From: JBGQJN01 sp964423175
Lineage (GTDB): Bacteria; Patescibacteriota; Minisyncoccia; 2-02-FULL-40-12; IGHO2-01-FULL-4-A
DNA length: 8,467 nucleotides
Assembly: GCA_964423175.1 (NCBI GenBank)
Contig: CAYRDM010000023.1
Coordinates: 1 to 8,467, forward strand
Direction of reading: 5' to 3'
The notes under the pieces are model-generated. The model worked only from the letters and a program-made list of their open reading frames with translations, was not told where the DNA came from and searched no databases. How positions within the stretch are numbered: position 1 is the stretch's first letter; every line of letters starts with the position of its first letter. A program made the translations under genes and the position numbers. Below, piece by piece: positions 1 through 4,974 of the stretch.

Positions 1-530
1 CTGTTGTAGTATTTCCTGATTCTGGTTTTGACGAAGTTAGAAATAGCGACAAATCTATCTACTCTCAACGCAGCTTCTTTATCCCAAATTCTTAAATAAG
101 TTATAAAAAAAGGCACCAGTTTTTTTATAGGCCACGGGTAACGAAACTCATCAATGTAACGATGGCTATCATCCCACAAAAATCTCGTAGGGGTGAGGCA
201 GTAATTAATATGTTTCGTGTTCGGTTTAGTAATGCTCCCCTTAGCAAAAGAAGATGATACGGATAAAACGACATCGAAATATGAGAGATCGAATTGCTCT
301 ACGGCCAAAGGCATTAGAAGTGGAAATATACGGTGATGCTTGCGTGAAAAAGGAATTTTCTGCAAAAAAGATGTGTGTATTTCTCGACCCCTAAAAACCG
401 TCCCGGTTGCTCTCTCATCGTATATCAAAGTATAAATCGGAGCCTCCGGGAAAATTTCACAAAGCACCTCTAAAACCCTCTCCGCTCCCCCATATTGATT
501 GAGATAGTCGTGGACTAAGGCAATTTTCAT
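1..530 (-). CDS. Glycosyltransferase family 4 (WbaZ-like), N-terminal part, cut by the window edge
   Basis: Translating the minus strand from the ATG at 530 gives 176 open codons that run off position 1, so the C-terminal half is missing. The protein begins MKIALVHDYLNQYGGAERVL, the usual opening of a GT-B fold group 1 glycosyltransferase, with the glycine-rich GGAE turn at residues 14-17. It continues with a CLTPTRFLWDD stretch typical of WbaZ/mannosyltransferase-like GT4 enzymes. The last visible residues, with VAISNFVKTRI, match the linker entering the nucleotide-sugar-binding C-terminal domain. Such enzymes add sugars from activated donors to lipid-linked or surface glycans at the cytoplasmic face of the membrane. 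Donor and acceptor cannot be told from this half. No clear Shine-Dalgarno precedes the ATG. The 133-residue gene upstream ends in a terminator only about 20 nt away. Its neighbourhood with a polyprenyl sugar-phosphate transferase supports a surface-polysaccharide role, which is inference. Confidence 0.85.
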   Translation of the reverse strand, partial: MKIALVHDYLNQYGGAERVLEVLCEIFPEAPIYTLIYDERATGTVFRGREIHTSFLQKIPFSRKHHRIFPLLMPLAVEQFDLSYFDVVLSVSSSFAKGSITKPNTKHINYCLTPTRFLWDDSHRYIDEFRYPWPIKKLVPFFITYLRIWDKEAALRVDRFVAISNFVKTRIRKYYN

Positions 531-552
531 TTCACAAAGTCTAGCAATATTT

Positions 553-584
553 TTTATAAAAAACAAAAAGGGCTAAACGCCCTT
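553..584 (-). terminator. Rho-independent terminator after the 133-aa gene
   Basis: On the minus strand a 6-bp stem (AAGGGC / GCCCTT, positions 579-584 and 568-573) with a 5-nt loop is followed by a T-rich run (CTTTTTGTTTTTT). The TAG stop codon of the preceding gene (573-575) lies at the loop/stem boundary, so the hairpin is built into the end of the coding sequence. It lies only about 20 nt before the glycosyltransferase start. That gene therefore either depends on read-through or has a promoter I cannot resolve. Confidence 0.75.
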
Positions 585-974
585 GTGAAATAAGTCATGA
601 GAAATATCTATTACGTTAATCTCTTCGGTACTGACATCCTCCTCTGTTATTATCCTTCGATCGCAAGTAAGACGGATAATGCTGTGGTCAGGATAATTGG
701 TAAAAGCCAATCTCATTCCAGAACCCATGCCCTTAAAGAACAAATCAACACGAGTCGAACCATTGGAACTATTCATGTCGTGAACAGACTGGCCTATATC
801 TTTACCAGGGATGCCAAGCACTCTTATCACGACCTCACGGCTAAGGTTCCTAGACTTCCTCAAAATATAAATAATCCCTTGCTTGCCAAAATAAGTTCCG
901 TCCTTTGATACTCTTATGAATTCCTCCAAAGCCCGCATCTTAGAATTAGAAATTCTCTGCTTTGCCCTTGTCAT
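573..974 (-). CDS. Hypothetical protein, 133 aa, no recognised family
   Basis: I do not recognise this protein. It is predicted soluble, with no signal peptide or membrane segment. The N-terminus is basic (MTRAKQRISNSK) and probably helical. A mixed alpha/beta central part (about residues 25-105) contains the stretches VVIRVLGIPGKD and GMGSGMRLAFTN, and the acidic tail is near residues 108-126. The ATG at 974 has only a weak GGA at about 8 nt upstream. The gene is supported by its setting: a promoter candidate with a 17-nt spacer at 1008-1036 and a hairpin terminator overlapping its stop make it a one-gene transcription unit. The basic head might suggest nucleic-acid contact, but that is speculation. 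A 103-codon open frame on the opposite strand (597-908) lacks comparable signals and I treat it as a shadow. Confidence 0.62.
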   Translation of the reverse strand: MTRAKQRISNSKMRALEEFIRVSKDGTYFGKQGIIYILRKSRNLSREVVIRVLGIPGKDIGQSVHDMNSSNGSTRVDLFFKGMGSGMRLAFTNYPDHSIIRLTCDRRIITEEDVSTEEINVIDISHDLFHKGV

Positions 975-1007
975 CTATTTTATCCGAATATTTAAAAGAT
1001 CTAAAAA

Positions 1008-1036
1008 ACAATAACATGTGCTAATTTCCTGGTCAA
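1008..1036 (-). promoter_or_regulatory. Predicted sigma70-type promoter for the 133-aa gene
   Basis: On the minus strand TTGACC (1036-1031) is followed after exactly 17 nt by TATTGT (1013-1008), preceded by a TG that forms an extended -10. Transcription would begin near 1001, leaving a short leader of about 25 nt before the ATG at 974. The -35 lies just past the T-rich end of the preceding terminator, consistent with a new unit starting there. It is a motif match only. Confidence 0.5.
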
Positions 1037-1040
1037 TCTA

Positions 1041-1067
1041 AATAAAATACCGCTTCAAAGAAGCGGT
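1041..1067 (-). terminator. Rho-independent terminator after the DUF5317 gene
   Basis: A perfect 8-bp inverted repeat (ACCGCTTC at 1049-1056 and GAAGCGGT at 1060-1067) closes a 3-nt loop. On the minus strand it is followed by ATTTTATTT. It begins 8 nt after the stop codon of the DUF5317 gene, which is the expected place for an intrinsic terminator. Confidence 0.8.
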
Positions 1068-1074
1068 GCTAAAA

Positions 1075-1584
1075 TCACAGAAAAAATAAAACGATGACGT
1101 TTAGGGTCCACAAAGCAACGGTCATCATGCAATCGCCAACGCTAACAATTCTTTCATCCAGACAGATAACATCTCCCAAAAAACTCAAACGTGTTTCTGA
1201 ATTAATTATGGAGTACTCGTCTTCGAGTTCGTTGAAATGAAGGGCTAACATTACTTGGGGATCTTCAATTATCGGCATCTTAAAGTTGTTACAAGACATC
1301 ACCAATAGATTAGAAAGACCTCCTAAACCAAGAGTTAAAATTGCAACGCTGGAAAAAATATTTTCTGCCCAAAATGAGATGAAAATCAAAGAGAACATAA
1401 ACACAAACCAAATTGCGAACTTCAAACGGGTCCTGAATAATCCAGCAGGCAAAAATATAATAGCGAAGCACAATAAAACATAGAGGCCGAGTCCACTCAA
1501 TACAGGGCTGGTAAAATTATCAGGGAAAAAAGATACTCTTTTAATGCTTATCAAAATCACCAGGCAAATGATAGCAATTTGCAC
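1075..1584 (-). CDS. DUF5317 family integral membrane protein
   Basis: A 169-residue, strongly hydrophobic protein with about five membrane segments (roughly residues 2-18, 28-49, 55-71, 78-96 and 150-168). The conserved signature sits between the fourth and fifth segments. It consists of a TRLSFLGDVI stretch (132-140) followed by a SVGD motif (148-151) that opens the last helix. This matches the FLGD...SxGD pattern I know from DUF5317 proteins, whose function is unknown; the length is also typical. The start is GTG at 1584, because no in-frame ATG lies upstream before a stop and an AAGG sequence sits about 10 nt upstream. The gene has its own promoter candidate and terminator but directly follows the sugar transferase on the same strand, so read-through from it is possible. 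The family assignment is from memory of the signature, not from a search. Confidence 0.75.
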   Translation of the reverse strand: MQIAIICLVILISIKRVSFFPDNFTSPVLSGLGLYVLLCFAIIFLPAGLFRTRLKFAIWFVFMFSLIFISFWAENIFSSVAILTLGLGGLSNLLVMSCNNFKMPIIEDPQVMLALHFNELEDEYSIINSETRLSFLGDVICLDERIVSVGDCMMTVALWTLNVIVLFFL

Positions 1585-1593
1585 TTTTAAATT

Positions 1594-1598
1594 ACCTT
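1594..1598 (-). promoter_or_regulatory. Shine-Dalgarno supporting the GTG start of the DUF5317 gene
   Basis: The minus strand reads AAGGT with about 9-10 nt to the GTG at 1584. It is one of the few clear ribosome binding sites in this window and decides the non-ATG start. Confidence 0.5.
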
Positions 1599-1621
1599 GT
1601 ATTTTAAAGTTACGATACTAA

Positions 1622-1651
1622 ATAATATATACTAAACATTAAATTTGTCAA
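1622..1651 (-). promoter_or_regulatory. Predicted strong sigma70-type promoter for the DUF5317 gene
   Basis: A perfect TTGACA (-35, positions 1651-1646) on the minus strand overlaps the TGA stop codon of the sugar transferase gene. An AT-rich -10 follows: TATTAT at 1627-1622 with an 18-nt spacer, or TATATT at 1629-1624 with a 16-nt spacer. Two copies of TTTAGTAT with a 14-bp period (1636-1629 and 1622-1615) flank the -10. This gives the DUF5317 gene a transcript independent of the upstream gene. Confidence 0.6.
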
Positions 1652-3033
1652 ACTGCAGATTTGTCTCTAAACAATTTGAGCGCTGTAAGGATTATGATTT
1701 TTATATCCTGCCTCAACGACCAATTCTCAATATAAAAAGTATCCAGAGTAACCTCTTCTTCGAAAGGTAGATCGGAACTCCCAGAGATTTGGGCCAAACC
1801 AGTTACGCCAGCCTTTATATCCAAAACCCGTTTGTGATGTTTCTCATATCGGGCCACCTCGTCTGGCTGGTGAGGACGCGGCCCGACCAAAGAGATCTCC
1901 CCTCTTAAAACATTCCAAAACTGCGGGAATTCATCAAGACGATATTTACGGAGGATTTTGCCTAGCGGTGTTACCCTGGGGTCATTTTTCATTTTAAAAA
2001 GAGGGCTGCCAACACGCTCGTTTAAACTGATTAATTCTGCTTTGTATTTTTCCGCGTCTTTAATCATTGATCTAAACTTGTGTAATTTAAAAAGTTTACC
2101 CTTACTTACCCGTTCGAGATGTACAAAAACAGGCCCTTCCGATTCCCATTTTATTAAAAAAGCAATCAGCAAAAGGAACGGCGACAAAACAAGCATAGCG
2201 AGAGAAGAAAAAACGATATCAATACCTCTTTTGATTATTCTACCCCAACCGCCCAAGGCAGTTCTCCTGAGCTCCACAAGCGGAATGCCGGCAAAAGCAT
2301 CAAAAGCAAAATTGGCTGTGAGGGTCTGGTAAATATTCGGCACAAACTTAAAGGACAGATGGTGCTCATTACAAAACTCTATTATTTCTATCACCTTTTC
2401 TGCAGGATAATTTGGATTAGCCAAAATAACCTCATCAATGCCCGGATTACCAATTGCCATACGCACCTCAAACACCTCTGGATTGGCCAAATGTTTAACA
2501 ATGCGATATCCAAAATCTGGATTGGCATTTATGTGATCTATTATTTTGTCGGTGACATTATCTTCTCCGATGATCATTATTCTATGTACACCAAAGTCCC
2601 GGTGTGAAACTAGATACTTTTGAATATATCTCATAATCAACCTCCCGGCCGATACAAAGAATATGGAAAAAAACCAAACACCCAAAACCAAGAACCTAGA
2701 GTTAAAAAGTTCCTGTCTCAAGAATATATAAATGATGATCGCCATGATTCCAGCGGAAGAGGCAATTACAACTTTTGAAATCTCTTCTAGCGTCTTGCGG
2801 GTACTCCTAAGATTATATAAGCCCGAAGCAGCATAAATTATCATGAACAAAAAAGTGGCCGAAATAACCAAAAGCAAGTACCTATCAAAAGGCAAATTGA
2901 ACTCGAAAAGAACCGGCCTGAACGTCGATATTATATGAGTGCGCAGAAAATATGTGGCCACTCCTGCCGCCACAAGCATCAGAAAATCCAGGGGCAAAAG
3001 TAAGGCACTAAATGTAAGCTCGGCCTTTTTCAT
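1648..3033 (-). CDS. Polyprenyl-phosphate sugar-1-phosphate transferase (bacterial sugar transferase family)
   Basis: A 461-residue initiator of lipid-linked glycan synthesis. Enzymes of this family move a sugar-1-phosphate from a UDP-sugar onto undecaprenyl phosphate in the inner membrane. Four N-terminal membrane segments (about 5-30, 51-71, 86-105 and 114-134) precede a Rossmann-like CoA_binding_3 domain (about 150-245). A reentrant or membrane helix (271-294) and the catalytic bacterial sugar transferase domain follow. Visible motifs are KRGID (268-272), HKFRSM (318-323), DPR (351-353), the catalytic RLDE (365-368), LVGPRP (382-387) and GVTGLAQ (409-415). Architecture and length match full-length WbaP/EpsE-type enzymes; the sugar (glucose, galactose or a modified hexose) cannot be inferred. 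The ATG at 3033 has no Shine-Dalgarno, and a promoter candidate ends only about 9 nt before it. The gene is divergent from rnpB and is followed directly by the DUF5317 promoter. Confidence 0.93.
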   Translation of the reverse strand: MKKAELTFSALLLPLDFLMLVAAGVATYFLRTHIISTFRPVLFEFNLPFDRYLLLVISATFLFMIIYAASGLYNLRSTRKTLEEISKVVIASSAGIMAIIIYIFLRQELFNSRFLVLGVWFFSIFFVSAGRLIMRYIQKYLVSHRDFGVHRIMIIGEDNVTDKIIDHINANPDFGYRIVKHLANPEVFEVRMAIGNPGIDEVILANPNYPAEKVIEIIEFCNEHHLSFKFVPNIYQTLTANFAFDAFAGIPLVELRRTALGGWGRIIKRGIDIVFSSLAMLVLSPFLLLIAFLIKWESEGPVFVHLERVSKGKLFKLHKFRSMIKDAEKYKAELISLNERVGSPLFKMKNDPRVTPLGKILRKYRLDEFPQFWNVLRGEISLVGPRPHQPDEVARYEKHHKRVLDIKAGVTGLAQISGSSDLPFEEEVTLDTFYIENWSLRQDIKIIILTALKLFRDKSAV

Positions 3034-3042
3034 GTTTGAATC

Positions 3043-3071
3043 AATCTACATTAAAACCCCTAATTTTTCAA
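3043..3071 (-). promoter_or_regulatory. Predicted promoter of the sugar transferase gene, nearly leaderless
   Basis: On the minus strand TTGAAA (3071-3066) and TAGATT (3048-3043) are separated by 17 nt. Transcription would begin near 3036, only a few bases before the ATG at 3033. That would give a leaderless or near-leaderless mRNA and explain the missing Shine-Dalgarno. The -10 matches only 4 of 6 consensus bases, so confidence is moderate. Confidence 0.4.
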
Positions 3072-3094
3072 TGAAATGCCAGGGGCTAGGGGTT
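3055..3094. repeat. 8-bp inverted repeat between divergent promoters
   Basis: AACCCCTA (3055-3062) and TAGGGGTT (3087-3094) are perfect inverted copies separated by 24 nt. A further AGGGG at 3081-3085 sits just inside the right arm. The repeat lies in the roughly 105-bp gap between the sugar transferase gene and rnpB, and the -35 of the sugar transferase promoter falls in the loop. No T-run follows on either strand, so it does not look like a terminator. An operator is possible but unproven. Confidence 0.4.
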
Positions 3095-3102
3095 GATAAA
3101 AA

Positions 3103-3131
3103 TTGCAAAAATAATATTTTTATGTTATAAT
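3103..3131 (+). promoter_or_regulatory. rnpB promoter
   Basis: TTGCAA (3103-3108) and a perfect TATAAT (3126-3131) are separated by 17 nt. The predicted transcription start, about 3138, coincides with the first base of the RNase P RNA P1 helix, so promoter and mature 5' end agree independently. Confidence 0.85.
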
Positions 3132-3137
3132 GGGCAT

Positions 3138-3617
3138 AGCGGTAAATCGGGTGATTGCCTCGGCATTATGCCGGGGAGGAAAGTCCGAACACCTACCAAC
3201 GAGTCTCAGGGCAAGTCCTTGTTCTTGTTGATGTAGTAGCAGTGGCTAACGGCCACCGAGTATAAAATTTGTAGTTCTTCCTCTTAAGAGAAGAGTTCCA
3301 AATTGAAGCATAGGGAAAGTGGCACAGAGACAATTCCGAGACCTCAACATTTTTTGTTGAGACTACGGGTGAAAAGTTCCCGAACGGGATCATGCCGCGG
3401 CGACGCTGGCATGTGCTAAACCCTGCTTGGTGCAAGTACAGCGTTCTTCAGTAAAATTGGAATAAGTTCCTTCTTGCTGAGGTTCGAAAAGTTAGTACGC
3501 AAAGTCCTTAAGAAATTATGGACTAGATCCTAAGGGCAACCGAAGGACCAGATAAATAATCATCCCTCCAACGCGAAAGCTTAGGAGGACAGAATTCGGC
3601 TTATAGATTTACCGCTT
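3138..3617 (+). ncRNA. rnpB: RNase P RNA, bacterial class A
   Basis: The catalytic RNA of ribonuclease P, which removes 5' leaders from tRNA precursors with the protein RnpA. The ends pair as P1: AGCGGTAAATC (3138-3148) with GATTTACCGCT (3606-3616). Conserved region I, GAGGAAAGTCC, is at 3176-3186, preceded by a short P3 hairpin (CCTCGGC / GCCGGGG). The CACAGAGACAATTCCGAGA element is at 3323-3341. TAAACCC and GGTGCAAG are at 3417-3423 and 3429-3436, GATAAATAATCATC is near 3551-3564, and conserved region V, ACAGAATTCGGCTTA, is at 3589-3603. Regions I and V form the P4 core. The RNA is about 480 nt, longer than the roughly 380-400 nt of Escherichia coli or Bacillus subtilis. Extra hairpin sequence lies between region I and the ACAGAGA element and in the 3' half. 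It has its own promoter and terminator and points towards the RNase HI operon. Confidence 0.97.
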
Positions 3618-3652
3618 AGTAAAATCCCGCTTCATGCGGGATTTTACTTTTA
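3618..3652 (+). terminator. rnpB terminator, probably bidirectional
   Basis: A 13-bp perfect stem (AGTAAAATCCCGC at 3618-3630, GCGGGATTTTACT at 3636-3648) with a 5-nt TTCAT loop directly follows P1 of rnpB and runs into further T residues. On the minus strand the same hairpin touches the stop codon of the RNase HI gene (3650-3652), and the core stem is followed by ATTTTACT. It can therefore stop both convergent transcripts. Confidence 0.88.
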
Positions 3653-4090
3653 CAGAAGTTTGTTAGTTTCTTTATCCAAGGCAGCGTTTACCAATCTATC
3701 CGCCTCTTGGTTTTCTTCACGTGGAACATGCCTAAAGATCACAGAACCAAAATCCAATCGTAGGTTCCAAAGATCCATAAAAAGTAGCTTCAGATTCTTA
3801 TCTGCAATTTTGTATTCGCTATTAACCTGCCTCACCAGTAACTCGCTATCAACGACAACCTCGATATCAACTTCGCCCGCCTCCTCTTTTCCAACAAGTT
3901 GCTTGAGCTTTTTTAATGCAAAAATAACCGCTTGATATTCAGCATCGTTGTTGGTCACTTCTCCTATATATTCTCCATATTCTTTTTTAAGAGACTTATT
4001 CTCGCTCTCGATCACAACTCCGATTGCTGCAGGCCCAGGATTGCCTCTGGATCCACCATCGGTGTGAATTATATATTTTTTGTTGTTCAT
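3650..4090 (-). CDS. Ribonuclease HI family protein
   Basis: A 146-residue RNase H fold protein that would cleave the RNA strand of RNA-DNA hybrids, as in Okazaki primers, R-loops and misincorporated ribonucleotides. The catalytic set is complete. D11 lies in HTDGGSRGNPGPAAIG (9-24), E51 in NNDAEYQA (47-54), D81 in VVVDSELLV (78-86), and D131 in ENQEADRLVN (126-135). H121 (HVPREEN) occupies the mobile catalytic-histidine position. There is no N-terminal hybrid-binding domain, so it is the short single-domain form. Sequence style is nearer to the YpdQ-like RNase HI group than to E. coli RnhA, so I give no symbol. It starts 3 nt after the stop of the DHH gene without a Shine-Dalgarno, implying translational coupling. 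It is the last gene of the operon and ends at the shared terminator. Confidence 0.93.
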   Translation of the reverse strand: MNNKKYIIHTDGGSRGNPGPAAIGVVIESENKSLKKEYGEYIGEVTNNDAEYQAVIFALKKLKQLVGKEEAGEVDIEVVVDSELLVRQVNSEYKIADKNLKLLFMDLWNLRLDFGSVIFRHVPREENQEADRLVNAALDKETNKLL

Positions 4091-4093
4091 ATT

Positions 4094-4969
4094 TTATTTA
4101 AAAGGCACCCACGGTATTTCAGTTAAAGAATTCAAACGAAATGCTGCAGAATTTTTATGTCCTCCGCCACCATATTTCTTAGCCAACTCAGATACATCCA
4201 CATCACCAGAACCTCTCAAAGAAACAATTATCAAGCCATTCTTATTTTGTCTCCATATTATAGAAATCGGCGGCAATACTTCAGATAATCTTTCGCCTAT
4301 CTGGCTTGCATAACCGCTTTCATTAATGGCATAGGTTTTATGACCCTCGAAAACAACCAACATGGCATTTTTATTTATATGCCGATCCATTCTCTTTTCT
4401 TCATATTTTAATAGAAGCTGGCCTGTTTCTAAAATTTTATTTCTTTTATCAAGAACTTCAAAATCCTTTATCAATTTATCCCATATCTCAAAATTAAAAT
4501 CAAAAAGATCCAAGTATGCATACAAAACAGGGCTTGAGGGTATTTTTTTACGCCAAAGATCGCGATCTTCAACATTCAACAGAAACTGTGGAATTTGATC
4601 ATCTGGAAAAAAATATTTCCAGGCCAACGTACTGCCTGAATGATCTAAAGAAAATGAAGGCTTGTGCGTGATCAGCGTCGTTTCCTTTGTACTAATGTGA
4701 TGATCTATGGCCGTAACTCTTTTGTTATCTTTCATCAACCTCATCGTTACTACTTCTGGGAATGTAATATCAATAGTGTAAATCTCTTTACCCTCAAGAA
4801 ATACTGGTTCGTCGTCGTGGAAAGAAGCTATATATTCTGCTGTATCGCCAAATTTCTTCCATGCTACCCATGCTGAGGTAAAACCGTCCGTGCAATCAGC
4901 ATGATAAAAAACTACAATATCTCGCTCGGGGCTTCTTTTGTCTTTTCTTTGTTCTAAAAATTTTGTCAT
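4094..4969 (-). CDS. DHH family phosphohydrolase (possibly NrnB-like)
   Basis: A 291-residue DHH/DHHA1 phosphoesterase. Members hydrolyse phosphodiester bonds in short oligonucleotides or cyclic (di)nucleotides using two Mn ions. The metal-binding motifs are all present: H23 and D25 with D28-G29 in FYHADCTDGFTSA (21-33), D67 in TIDITF (65-70), the name-giving D89-H90-H91, and the D135/D137 pair in VEDRDLW (133-139). The C-terminal DHHA1 domain ends with the substrate-binding GGGGH (267-271) and NSAAF (273-277). The N-terminal pattern resembles the COG2404 (NrnB-type oligoribonuclease) group more than RecJ or GdpP, but the substrate is not certain. The ATG at 4969 lies 5 nt after the pgk stop. 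The gene directly precedes RNase HI, so the pair could act in sequence on RNA in hybrids and on the small fragments released, which is inference. Confidence 0.9.
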   Translation of the reverse strand: MTKFLEQRKDKRSPERDIVVFYHADCTDGFTSAWVAWKKFGDTAEYIASFHDDEPVFLEGKEIYTIDITFPEVVTMRLMKDNKRVTAIDHHISTKETTLITHKPSFSLDHSGSTLAWKYFFPDDQIPQFLLNVEDRDLWRKKIPSSPVLYAYLDLFDFNFEIWDKLIKDFEVLDKRNKILETGQLLLKYEEKRMDRHINKNAMLVVFEGHKTYAINESGYASQIGERLSEVLPPISIIWRQNKNGLIIVSLRGSGDVDVSELAKKYGGGGHKNSAAFRLNSLTEIPWVPFK

Positions 4970-4974
4970 ATTAA

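Noticed and set aside
531..570. A promoter for the truncated glycosyltransferase
   Set aside because: The AT-rich stretch contains TATA-like sequence, but no -35/-10 pair with a sensible spacer could be assigned.
597..908. 103-codon open frame on the plus strand
   Set aside because: It is antisense to the 133-aa gene, which has a promoter, weak ribosome site and terminator in the right places; the plus frame has none.
1958..2332. 124-codon open frame on the plus strand
   Set aside because: It is antisense to the catalytic domain of the sugar transferase, whose motifs are complete.
3055..3094. Inverted repeat read as a terminator
   Set aside because: There is no T-run after either arm, the loop is long, and no gene ends beside it; it sits between divergent promoters.
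3193..3435. 80-codon open frame on the minus strand within rnpB
   Set aside because: It lies entirely inside the RNase P RNA gene, antisense to conserved structural elements, and its translation is low-complexity with no recognisable domain.
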